This document shows positions 1 to 6,130 of a stretch of 12,431 bases of DNA, piece by piece. The DNA is from Clostridia bacterium (GTDB taxonomy: Bacteria > Bacillota > Clostridia > Oscillospirales > Acutalibacteraceae). The position numbers were made by a program, and so were the translations under genes. Positions within the stretch are counted from its first letter, which is position 1. Each line of letters begins with the position of its first letter. Under the pieces are notes generated by a model. It was given only the letters and a program-made list of their open reading frames with translations, searched no databases and was not told where the DNA came from. The stretch is from positions 1 through 12,431 of the forward strand of contig CAAFXQ010000305.1 of assembly GCA_900767015.1 (NCBI GenBank), read 5' to 3'.

Positions 1-1
1 C

Positions 2-1042
2 AGGCTTGACGCAAGCCGCATGACGTCGATTGCCGAAGCAATCCGGCAGATTGTTTCACTTGACGACCCGGTCGGAAAGGTTCTCGGCGGAGAGACAAGA
101 CCGAACGGCTTAAAAATCGAAAAAGTCAGCGTACCGTTGGGCGTTATCGCCGTCATTTACGAAGCAAGGCCGAACGTCACCGCCGACGCCGCCGCACTGT
201 GTCTGAAAGCGGGCAACGCCGTGATCTTACGAGGCGGAAAAGAAGCGTTTCATTCGAATAAGGCGATTGCCGAAACAATGAGAACCGCCGCCGAAAAGGC
301 CGGACTTGACAAAAACTGCATTCAGCTTGTTGAGGACACGTCAAGAGAAAGCGCAAAAGCGCTGATGACGATGAACGACTATGTGGACGTTCTTATTCCG
401 AGAGGCGGAGCGGGTCTTATCAAAGCCTGTGTGAACAATTCGACCGTACCTGTTATCGAAACCGGCACGGGAAACTGTCATATTTATGTGGACGAATATG
501 CCGACCTTGACAAGGCGGTCAAAATCATTTACAATGCAAAGGTATCAAGGCCGTCTGTCTGTAATGCCTGCGAAAGCCTTGTGATTCACGAAAAGGTCGC
601 AAAAGACGTCTTGCCGATGATTAAAAAGGAGCTTGACAAGGCGGGCGTGCTCATTCATGCGGACGAAGAAGCGGCGAAAATCATTCCCGACACCGTGAAA
701 GCTTCTGAAGAGGATTTCGGGAAAGAATATCTCGGACTCGAAATCAGCGTGAAGATCGTTTCCGGAATCGACGAGGCGATCGGGCATATTGCGAAATATT
801 CGACCGGTCACAGCGAAAGCATCATTACGGAGAACTACGCAAATGCGATGAAATTCACCTCCCGTATCGATTCGGCGGCGGTGTATGTCAACGCTTCGAC
901 CCGCTTTACCGACGGCGGAGAATTCGGCTTCGGAGCGGAAATCGGAATTTCGACCCAAAAGCTTCACGCAAGAGGTCCGCTGGGTCTTCGGGAGCTGACG
1001 ACGAGCAAATACATCATTTACGGAAACGGACAGACCCGATAA
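2..1042 (+). CDS. proA: Gamma-glutamyl phosphate reductase, 5'-truncated by window edge
   Basis: ProA reduces L-glutamyl-5-phosphate to glutamate-5-semialdehyde with NADPH, the second step of proline synthesis in the cytoplasm. The frame is open from base 2 and reads RLDASR before the first internal Met at base 20. That Met is not the start, because ProA normally has about 415 residues and the first 70 or so lie outside the window. Visible family blocks, numbered from the Met at base 20, are VPLGVIAVIYEARPNVT (38-54), LKAGNAVILRGGKEA (62-76), the nucleotide-site region IPRGGAGLI (126-134), ETGTGNCHIYVD (147-158) and SRPSVCNACESL (176-187). C181 is the expected catalytic cysteine of this aldehyde-dehydrogenase-fold enzyme. 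The C-terminal FTDGGEFGFGAEIGISTQKLHARGP region is intact. The next gene follows after 13 bases with its own ribosome site, so the three plus-strand genes here are probably one operon; proB may lie upstream, outside the window. Identification is near certain. Confidence 0.97.
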   Translation, partial: RLDASRMTSIAEAIRQIVSLDDPVGKVLGGETRPNGLKIEKVSVPLGVIAVIYEARPNVTADAAALCLKAGNAVILRGGKEAFHSNKAIAETMRTAAEKAGLDKNCIQLVEDTSRESAKALMTMNDYVDVLIPRGGAGLIKACVNNSTVPVIETGTGNCHIYVDEYADLDKAVKIIYNAKVSRPSVCNACESLVIHEKVAKDVLPMIKKELDKAGVLIHADEEAAKIIPDTVKASEEDFGKEYLGLEISVKIVSGIDEAIGHIAKYSTGHSESIITENYANAMKFTSRIDSAAVYVNASTRFTDGGEFGFGAEIGISTQKLHARGPLGLRELTTSKYIIYGNGQTR

Positions 1043-1055
1043 AGGAGGAACCATT

Positions 1056-1736
1056 ATGGAGGAAAAGAAAAGCAGTAAGGCGTTAAACTATGTTGTCGGA
1101 ACGGTCGTTATCGTTCTTGTTATTGCCGGACTTGTGAGTATTATCGGCTCTGTTGCGGGTAAAATCAGTTCTTCCAAAAAGCCGGAAAGCTATGAAGAAT
1201 ACGAAAGCTTCATCGCCCCGTTTATCATGAATGACCCGAATACCTTTGACGATGTTTCCAAGGCGAATCAGGAACAGCTGATTGCGATTGCCGTCTGGTC
1301 GATTCTCAGAAACAATCCCGAACCGGATCAGTACGAGTATTCGGACGGCGATATGCTGATTCCGCAAACGGAAATCGAGCAGTCGTTTAAAAAGCTGTTC
1401 GGTAACGACGTCAAGCTTGTTCATACAACGGTTGACGGCGGCGGAATTGAATTTAAGTACAGCGAAAAAAAGAAGTGCTATGTCATTCCGATAACCGGCA
1501 TTTCGGCGATCTATACCCCGAAAGTAATCAGCGCAGACGAAAAATCGGGCTTGGTGATTCTCACCGTCGGTTATCTTGCGAGTGAGGACTGGGTTCTGGA
1601 TGAAAGCGGAAATATGACACAGCCTCAGCCGTCCAAATACATGAAGATCACGCTCCGGAAAAACAGCGACGGAACCTATTATATTTCGGCTCTTCAGTCG
1701 ACAGATTCTTCGGAAATCGTCACCGCAAAGAAATAA
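1056..1736 (+). CDS. Membrane-anchored protein of unknown function
   Basis: This 226-residue protein is not one I recognise. It starts with a short charged cytoplasmic segment (MEEKKSSKALN) followed by one hydrophobic helix at about residues 11-33, rich in V, I and G. The rest (about 35-226) is polar and predicted to lie outside the membrane. There is no signal-peptidase site, so it should remain anchored by its N terminus. The outer part has alternating strands in its second half (IEFKYSEKKKCYVIPITGISAIYTPKVI and YMKITLRKNSDGTYYISALQS), suggesting a small beta-rich domain. It has one cysteine. An AAAGGAGGA ribosome site sits just ahead of the ATG, 13 bases after proA, and a DtxR-family gene follows 13 bases later, so all three are likely cotranscribed. 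Nothing in the sequence ties it to proline or metal metabolism. Coding status is well supported by spacing, ribosome site and codon use; function is unknown. Confidence 0.85.
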   Translation: MEEKKSSKALNYVVGTVVIVLVIAGLVSIIGSVAGKISSSKKPESYEEYESFIAPFIMNDPNTFDDVSKANQEQLIAIAVWSILRNNPEPDQYEYSDGDMLIPQTEIEQSFKKLFGNDVKLVHTTVDGGGIEFKYSEKKKCYVIPITGISAIYTPKVISADEKSGLVILTVGYLASEDWVLDESGNMTQPQPSKYMKITLRKNSDGTYYISALQSTDSSEIVTAKK

Positions 1737-1749
1737 AGGAGGCTTTTCT

Positions 1750-2121
1750 ATGCATTTGCAGGAATCGGGAGAAATGTATCTTGAAACCATTCTTATTCTC
1801 TCAAAACGCAGTCAGTCGGTACGTTCCGTTGATGTCGGCGAATATATGGGTTATTCAAAGCCGAGCGTAAGCCGTGCGGTGGGACTTTTAAAAAATGCGG
1901 GCTATCTTGTCGTCGAAAAGGACGGCAGCCTGATCCTGACCGAAAGCGGACGAAAAATCGCCGAAAACATTTATGAAAAGCATACCACCCTGACAACGCT
2001 TTTAAAAAATCTCGGTGTAGACGACAGAATCGCTTGTGAAGATGCGTGCAAAATCGAGCATGTGATCAGCGACACCTCGTTTGAAGCGATTAAGAAGCTC
2101 GCCGATAGAATAGACGGATAA
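1750..2121 (+). CDS. DtxR/MntR-family metal-dependent transcriptional repressor
   Basis: Short form (123 residues) of the DtxR family: a winged-helix DNA-binding domain (about 3-66) plus a metal-binding and dimerisation domain (about 68-123), without the C-terminal SH3-like domain of DtxR itself. The recognition helix is in GYSKPSVSRAVGLLKNAGYL (34-53). Aligned by eye with DtxR of Corynebacterium, Met9, Cys100, Glu103 and His104 match the primary-site ligands Met10, Cys102, Glu105 and His106. B. subtilis MntR has Asp at the first position and Glu at the second. His78 matches DtxR His79, but the other ancillary-site ligands are replaced (Thr82 and Cys96 in place of Glu83 and His98). The ligand set therefore suggests iron rather than manganese sensing; that is inference. 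The ribosome site AAAGGAGG lies 7 bases before the ATG. It is the last gene of the proA operon and is followed by a hairpin terminator. Its targets cannot be told from this window. Confidence 0.92.
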   Translation: MHLQESGEMYLETILILSKRSQSVRSVDVGEYMGYSKPSVSRAVGLLKNAGYLVVEKDGSLILTESGRKIAENIYEKHTTLTTLLKNLGVDDRIACEDACKIEHVISDTSFEAIKKLADRIDG

Positions 2122-2131
2122 AGACCGATAA

Positions 2132-2176
2132 AACAACGCCTGATGAAAGCGTCTTGCTCATCAGGCGTTGTTGTTT
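2132..2176. terminator. Bidirectional intrinsic terminator
   Basis: A stem of 14-15 perfect pairs (ACAACGCCTGATGA at 2133-2146 with its complement at 2158-2171, plus A2132-T2172) encloses an 11-base loop. T-rich sequence follows on the plus strand (TTGTTTGATTT) and TTTTATC on the minus strand. It lies between the convergent DtxR-family gene and the GtrA-like gene and can serve both. Confidence 0.9.
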
Positions 2177-2186
2177 GATTTGAAGC

Positions 2187-2726
2187 TTATGCGTTTTCCT
2201 TTTTCTTGCGGAAAAGGATCTTGTCGACCGGGAAGTAGAGGAAAAACTGAACAGCGCCGCAGACAGCACCGGAAATAGCGATTGCCGAATCCTGAAGTCC
2301 CTTTGCGGTGAGGGCATTGACAAGAACGGGCTGAAGCCACGCCGAAAAAGCGATAAGTGCGATTGTAAAGACGATATAGATCGGCAAAACGACCGCTGTG
2401 TTAGCGTCGGAGTTAAAGGTCTTATCTTTATTGATGAAGAAAGAGACAATCTGCGCAATGATATTGCTTGCCGTAAGGGCAATAAAAAGACCGAGACCGG
2501 TGGTCGCCATACCGGCTTTTGCGGCGGCTTCGGAGGAGTAGAATAAGAACTCGTACGGTCTTGTAAGAAATTCCTCGGACATCGGAAGCTTGATAAGATA
2601 GGGCAGGAACGTCTGGATTACAAAAGCGCCGAGACTTACTACAATAAATTTAATAAATTGCCACAGGGTTTCGATTCCCTTTCCTTTTTCGGACGCTTTG
2701 CTGTCGATATCTTTCAGCTTTGGCAT
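2187..2726 (-). CDS. GtrA-like small polytopic membrane protein
   Basis: A 179-residue integral membrane protein with about four hydrophobic segments (roughly residues 22-45, 78-98, 112-131 and 147-166), a basic C-terminal tail (FRKKKENA) and a polar N-terminal tail. The segment ASNIIAQIVSFFINKDKTFNS (87-107) matches the family signature of GtrA-like proteins, where a helix runs into a conserved F-hNK-TF motif. GtrA-type proteins are thought to help move or position lipid-linked sugars in surface polysaccharide or O-antigen glucosylation, and that role would suit the nearby glycosyltransferases, but the specific job is inference. The ATG at 2726 is preferred over an upstream in-frame GTG at 2738, because that GTG is part of the AAGGAG ribosome site (2738-2743), which lies 11 bases from the ATG. 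It reads convergently to the DtxR gene with a shared terminator and has its own promoter upstream. Confidence 0.82.
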   Translation of the reverse strand: MPKLKDIDSKASEKGKGIETLWQFIKFIVVSLGAFVIQTFLPYLIKLPMSEEFLTRPYEFLFYSSEAAAKAGMATTGLGLFIALTASNIIAQIVSFFINKDKTFNSDANTAVVLPIYIVFTIALIAFSAWLQPVLVNALTAKGLQDSAIAISGAVCGAVQFFLYFPVDKILFRKKKENA

Positions 2727-2761
2727 AGTTGTTTGCACTCCTTGAATAAAATGTTAACAAC

Positions 2762-2790
2762 ATTATACACAATCCGAACGGCAATAGCAA
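2762..2790 (-). promoter_or_regulatory. Sigma-A type promoter of the GtrA-like gene
   Basis: On the minus strand, TTGCTA (2785-2790) and a perfect TATAAT (2762-2767) are separated by 17 bases, about 36 bases ahead of the ATG at 2726. Position, spacing and the consensus -10 support it. Confidence 0.75.
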
Positions 2791-2846
2791 GAAAAAGTTT
2801 TGGACATATTTTTCATTTTGTTCTGAAAAATATAGTGAAAAACAGC

Positions 2847-2876
2847 TTGACAAACTATGGTGGCATATGGTAGGAT
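2847..2876 (+). promoter_or_regulatory. Strong promoter of the small Ig-like protein gene
   Basis: A perfect TTGACA (2847-2852) is followed after 18 bases by TAGGAT (2871-2876), preceded by TGG, which gives an extended -10. Predicted transcription starts near 2883, leaving a T/A-rich leader of about 60 bases before the ATG at 2943. It is divergent from the GtrA promoter. Confidence 0.75.
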
Positions 2877-2942
2877 ATATGTGAACAAATTATTATTTTT
2901 TATAACAATTTGTGAACGTTTTTTTAAAAAGGAGAATACGCT

Positions 2943-3353
2943 ATGTCATTCATCAGTAAAATCATCGTTTTCATCACCGTACTGTTTTCCATGATCGTTC
3001 CGGGAGACGTCAACAAGGCACCCGTCACGATCGACCAGCCGGTAACCACCGCAAATTCCGTTATCAAGTACACCTATACTAACAAAACCGGTTATGTGAT
3101 TTCGGGTGACTGCTGGGCTGAAAAGCTTGAAGTGAAAGTCGGCGACACATGGGCTGAAGTACCCGTTTCCGATGAAGTCATCGAAACTTCTTTCGAGGTT
3201 TATCCCGGAAAGACCTATTCGAAGAGCTACGATGCTGTTATGCTTCTTCCCGGTACCTACAAGCTGACGATCGGCTACAATGTTATTACCGACTTCGACG
3301 GCAACAAAACGGTCGGCTATTCGAGTGTGGAATTCAACGTTACCCGTTCCTGA
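2943..3353 (+). CDS. Small exported protein with an Ig-like (Big_14-like) domain
   Basis: 136 residues. The N terminus (ISKIIVFITVLFSMIVPG, about 4-21) is hydrophobic and looks like a signal peptide or short anchor, but no clear A-x-A cleavage site is visible, so secreted versus tethered is undecided. Residues about 40-134 form a beta-rich domain: YTNKTGYVISGD, then WAEKLEV--GDTWAEVP, then YPGKTYSKSYDAVMLLPGTYKLTIGYN, ending in a VEFNVTRS strand. The order N-x-(T/S)-hydrophobic, G-x-x-W, P-G-x-x and L-P-G-x-Y-(K/R)-hydrophobic resembles bacterial Ig-like domains of the Big_14 kind, a family I assign by pattern only. A single Cys57 is present. A ribosome site AAAAGGAG stands 8 bases before the ATG and a promoter and terminator enclose the gene, so it is a single-gene transcript. 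A structural or binding role at the cell surface is likely; partner unknown. Confidence 0.8.
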   Translation: MSFISKIIVFITVLFSMIVPGDVNKAPVTIDQPVTTANSVIKYTYTNKTGYVISGDCWAEKLEVKVGDTWAEVPVSDEVIETSFEVYPGKTYSKSYDAVMLLPGTYKLTIGYNVITDFDGNKTVGYSSVEFNVTRS

Positions 3354-3385
3354 CGGTCTGTACCGACACAACACAATTATTTTTA

Positions 3386-3412
3386 AGGGGCTGCGCTTAA
3401 GCGTCAGCCCCT
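3386..3412. terminator. Hairpin terminator between convergent genes
   Basis: AGGGGCTG (3386-3393) pairs with CAGCCCCT (3405-3412); inside it CGCTT/AAGCG can extend the stem. The plus-strand tail (CTGTTTATGTGTTTTC) is moderately T-rich, so it mainly serves the Ig-like gene. On the minus strand the tail after the stem is weaker (TTAAAAATAATT), but it is the only terminator candidate after the glycerophosphotransferase gene. Confidence 0.75.
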
Positions 3413-3426
3413 CTGTTTATGTGTTT

Positions 3427-4539
3427 TCAAAATACAATCCTTTCGGCAATTCGTCCGGCGCTGAAAGAATCGCAATAATCAAAATTAAAGCGCTTGAATT
3501 TCTCGTTCTTTTCCCTGTCGAACGGGGCCGAAACCGCTTCGGCGGTCTGCTCAATGCTTACTGTCACAGGGCCGGGCACATAATCGGCGTAATCAAAATA
3601 AAAGTCACGATCTTTGCGGTACTCGTCAAGGTCAAAGGCAAAAAACACCGTCTTTTTGTCAAGCAAAGAGAAGTCCATGCAGATTGACGAATAATCGGTT
3701 ATCAGCGCATCGCACACCGCAACAAGCTCTCTGACGTCCTTATACTCCGTCACATCGACTGTCCCGTCAAGCCCCGTTTCTTTCGGTCTGACCTGCGGGT
3801 GAAGCCGCAAGAGAACGGCATATTCGTCACCGAGAAGCTTTGTAAGCTTTTTGGCGTCGAAATGGGTAAGAATCTTTTCGTTTTGCTCGGGGTCGTCCCG
3901 GAACGTCGGCGCATACAGCACAAGCTTTTTCCCCGAAAGAGCCGGAAACTGCCCGAAGAAATGCTCTTTTGCCGCTTCAAGATTTTCTTCTTTGAAGAAC
4001 CAGTCCGTTCTCGCCGAGCCGAGCGGCAAAACCCTGTCCTCGCTTACGCCGAACGCCTCGGCATAAAACGGTACGATATTTCTTGACGAACAGACAACGA
4101 AGCTTAGCCGTTTATTACTTTCGATTTCGTTTTTGCGGACATTTTCGGGCTGTTCGATTGACAGTCCGAACTTTTTGAAGACACCCTCGGCGTGCCAGAG
4201 CTGAACAACGGTCGTTTCCTCCCTGAAGTGACAGCCGGACATCGGCAAAAAGTTGTCGTTTAAAAAGACGTACCCGGAGGTCGCAAGCTTTCTTGACTTG
4301 ACGAAGAAAAACGACAGGGCTCGGGGCACATTTTTTAGTCTCACTTCAAGGTCTTTTCTTGTAATCAGCACAAACTCAAATCCGCCTTTTTCTTCAAGAA
4401 CCCGTCTGACCTCGCCAAGACTGTCGTTGAAGCTTTCGTTGTGCATCGAAACAAAGGCGACACGGTTTTTCTTCACTTTGAAAAGCTTCGCCGAGATATT
4501 GAAAAGCAGAGCATAAATAGCATAAATCAGTTTTTTCAT
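3427..4539 (-). CDS. CDP-glycerol glycerophosphotransferase family protein (TagF/TagB-like)
   Basis: 370 residues with the layout of the Glyphos_transf (GT-B-like) family, whose members add or polymerise glycerol- or ribitol-phosphate from CDP-activated donors on teichoic acids and capsules at the inner face of the membrane. Landmarks: a short hydrophobic, basic N terminus (MKKLIYAIYALLFNISAKLFK) that may dock on the membrane; QLWHAEG (113-119) with the conserved His116; SSRNIVPFYAEAFGV (151-165); LVLYAPTFRDD (207-216); LLRLHP (243-248) with His247; CDALITDYSSICMDF (276-290); and DFYFDYADYVPGP (312-324). All the motifs expected in the catalytic core are present, so it should be active. Length is typical of single-domain members. 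It starts 15 bases after the GT2 gene stop, with only a weak G-rich ribosome site, which suggests translational coupling. Whether it primes (TagB-like), polymerises (TagF-like) or decorates cannot be decided from motifs alone. A hairpin follows its stop. Confidence 0.9.
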   Translation of the reverse strand: MKKLIYAIYALLFNISAKLFKVKKNRVAFVSMHNESFNDSLGEVRRVLEEKGGFEFVLITRKDLEVRLKNVPRALSFFFVKSRKLATSGYVFLNDNFLPMSGCHFREETTVVQLWHAEGVFKKFGLSIEQPENVRKNEIESNKRLSFVVCSSRNIVPFYAEAFGVSEDRVLPLGSARTDWFFKEENLEAAKEHFFGQFPALSGKKLVLYAPTFRDDPEQNEKILTHFDAKKLTKLLGDEYAVLLRLHPQVRPKETGLDGTVDVTEYKDVRELVAVCDALITDYSSICMDFSLLDKKTVFFAFDLDEYRKDRDFYFDYADYVPGPVTVSIEQTAEAVSAPFDREKNEKFKRFNFDYCDSFSAGRIAERIVF

Positions 4540-4554
4540 ACCGTCCGCCCCTGT

Positions 4555-5895
4555 TTACTTGATGATTTTTTTGACCAGCACGAAATTCATCAGTCTGAAC
4601 AAAAGAGGGTAGAAAGCGGTTTTCAGCTTTGCGGGAAGTCCGAGCTTATAAAGAAGCCGCAAAACCCGGACATCAAGTGTCATCGGCTTTCTTAAAACGA
4701 TTCTGTTCTTCGACCGTGCTTTCTTTTTCGCCGTTTTCAAAAAGCCCTTGTCGTCGAGCACAACGAGATTTTGCATAGCAAGGTATTCCGGCGGTATTTT
4801 ATCTGCCGCCGATTGCGGAATGATGACCTCAAACAGCGGACAGTACTGTTCATAAACCGACGAAAGGATTTTTTCACAATCGTTTACATTTTTGATGATA
4901 AAGGTTGCGTTCGGCTTTTGCGCCGCTGCCTCTTTCGATTGGGGCATCGTATCAAGGTGCAAATCGCTTTCGGCATTTTTGAACTTGTTATACCGCTCGG
5001 GCGACATCAGCGAACGAAGCCGTTTAAACTCCTTGGCGCAAAACTCGACGCACTCGTCGTCGCCGTGCCACATCAGACGGTAAAACTGCATAATCAGAAT
5101 GTGCGTATGCTTGTAGATAATCTCCTGAAGATACGTTTCCTTATCCACACTATCGGGGGCGTTTTCAAGCGCCTTTTTCGCCCCGTCATAAATCATGTTC
5201 AGTGAATCGGTGAAGCTTTGGACAAGTCCGATATTGACCGTCTGACTGACGGAAAGTCCCTGTTTTTTTGTGTGGCGGCGGTAATACATACAAGCGTCCA
5301 TCGTTCCGCAGATTTTTTTCACGCCCGAATAAACGTACGACATGAAAAATGCGCCCTCTTCACAGTAGCGGAAAAGCGGAAATTCCACTCCGGAAGCCAC
5401 AAGCCGTTCCCGGTTATAGCATTTGTTGCCGACAAGGAACTTCCATATCAGGTCGATGTCAAACGGGTCAATTTCGTCCTTTTGGGCAAGTCGGTCGGCG
5501 ACCTTGCTGTATTCGCCCTTGATGCCGTCTCCGAAAGTGGCAAGTCTGCCTAAAACGATATCGGCGTCGTGTGCTTCGCCGGCCTTGTAAAACGCTTCAA
5601 GCGAGGTGTCCGAATACGTGTCGTCTGCGTCAAGGAAAACGACATATTTGCCCGTCGCTTTTTTTAGACCGTTGTTTCTTGCCGCCGAAACGCCCGCATT
5701 TTCCTGATAGTATGACTTAATCCACGGGTATTTATCCGAGTAACTGTCAATGATACTTTGGGTCGAGTCGGTCGAGCCGTCGTTGATGATAACCGCTTCG
5801 ATATCGTCAAGCGTCTGACGCACAAGGCAGTCGAGCGTTTCCCCGATAAACTGCTCACTGTTATAGGCAGGGATAATAACCGAAACTTTTGGCAC
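4555..5895 (-). CDS. GT2-family glycosyltransferase with a degenerate C-terminal repeat
   Basis: Inverting-type GT-A glycosyltransferase acting in the cytoplasm or at the membrane on surface glycans. With a GTG start at 5895 it has 446 residues and begins (M)PKVSVIIPAYN, the usual start of this family; a GGAG ribosome site (5905-5908) is 9 bases upstream. An ATG three codons earlier abuts that site and is unlikely to be used. Motifs: nucleotide-binding VSVIIPAYNSE (4-14) and IINDGSTDST (36-45), NAGVSAARNNGLKKATGKYVVFLDADD (66-92) with the metal-binding D89-x-D91, and FRYCEEGAFF (175-184) as the likely catalytic acidic pair. After a helical stretch (220-310), residues about 329-410 read like a second, eroded GT-A N-terminal half lacking the DxD. 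A basic, hydrophobic C-terminal tail (414-446) may bind the membrane. It is probably cotranscribed with the following TagF-like gene. Sugar donor and acceptor cannot be told. Confidence 0.9.
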   Translation of the reverse strand: MPKVSVIIPAYNSEQFIGETLDCLVRQTLDDIEAVIINDGSTDSTQSIIDSYSDKYPWIKSYYQENAGVSAARNNGLKKATGKYVVFLDADDTYSDTSLEAFYKAGEAHDADIVLGRLATFGDGIKGEYSKVADRLAQKDEIDPFDIDLIWKFLVGNKCYNRERLVASGVEFPLFRYCEEGAFFMSYVYSGVKKICGTMDACMYYRRHTKKQGLSVSQTVNIGLVQSFTDSLNMIYDGAKKALENAPDSVDKETYLQEIIYKHTHILIMQFYRLMWHGDDECVEFCAKEFKRLRSLMSPERYNKFKNAESDLHLDTMPQSKEAAAQKPNATFIIKNVNDCEKILSSVYEQYCPLFEVIIPQSAADKIPPEYLAMQNLVVLDDKGFLKTAKKKARSKNRIVLRKPMTLDVRVLRLLYKLGLPAKLKTAFYPLLFRLMNFVLVKKIIK

Positions 5896-5917
5896 TGTTT
5901 TCATCTCCAATACAAAA

Positions 5918-5942
5918 GGGGCTGTCTGAGTGAGGCAGCCCC
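5918..5942. terminator. Hairpin just ahead of the GT2 gene (terminator or attenuator)
   Basis: GGGGCTG (5918-5924) pairs with CAGCCCC (5936-5942), extendable by three more pairs including one G-U, with a 5-base loop. On the minus strand it is followed by TTTTGTATT, so it can end transcription coming from the sulfatase gene. It lies only 9 bases ahead of the GT2 ribosome site, so it may instead modulate read-through into the GT2 operon. Its arms match those of the hairpin at 3386-3412. Confidence 0.65.
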
Positions 5943-5953
5943 CTGTTGATTTT

Positions 5954-6117
5954 AGGCAACCTCTAAAAACATCCCGGCATTCGTCATAATGCCCAACTAA
6001 TGCCGTCTTTGTCGTTAAAAATCCTTGAAATACACAAAGTATTCCTGCGGATTTTTGCCTAAAATCCGACATCATTTGTGCACTATGCCAAACGCCTGGA
6101 GTTTTTAGAGGTCGCCT
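5954..6117. repeat. MITE-like palindromic element (164 bp)
   Basis: Terminal inverted repeats AGGCAACCTCTAAAAAC (5954-5970) and GTTTTTAGAGGTCGCCT (6101-6117) match at 16 of 17 positions. The inside holds two smaller hairpins: GGCATT/AATGCC (5976-5981 with 5988-5993) and GGATTTT/AAAATCC (6049-6055 with 6061-6067). It also holds a 24-base block (6066-6089) that recurs exactly at 10974-10997. No open frame inside looks like a real protein. It begins 13 bases after the sulfatase stop. No clear target-site duplication was found. Non-autonomous mobile element or dispersed palindromic repeat are both possible. Confidence 0.7.
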
Positions 6118-6130
6118 CTATTTTAAACCG

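Noticed and set aside
545..1054. Long open frame on the minus strand opposite proA
   Set aside because: It is antisense to a clear proA, has no ribosome site or domain, and reflects codon bias of the real gene.
1083..1790. Long minus-strand frame opposite the anchored protein
   Set aside because: Arg/Phe-rich composition without motifs; the plus-strand gene has a proper ribosome site and fits the operon.
5902..5904. ATG three codons before the chosen GT2 start
   Set aside because: It directly abuts the GGAG ribosome site, leaving no spacer; the GTG at 5895 has a 9-base spacer.
5896..6075. Possible N-terminal extension of the GT2 protein by 60 residues
   Set aside because: It reads through the palindromic repeat and the hairpin, has no family similarity and lacks a ribosome site; the family's normal N terminus begins at 5895.
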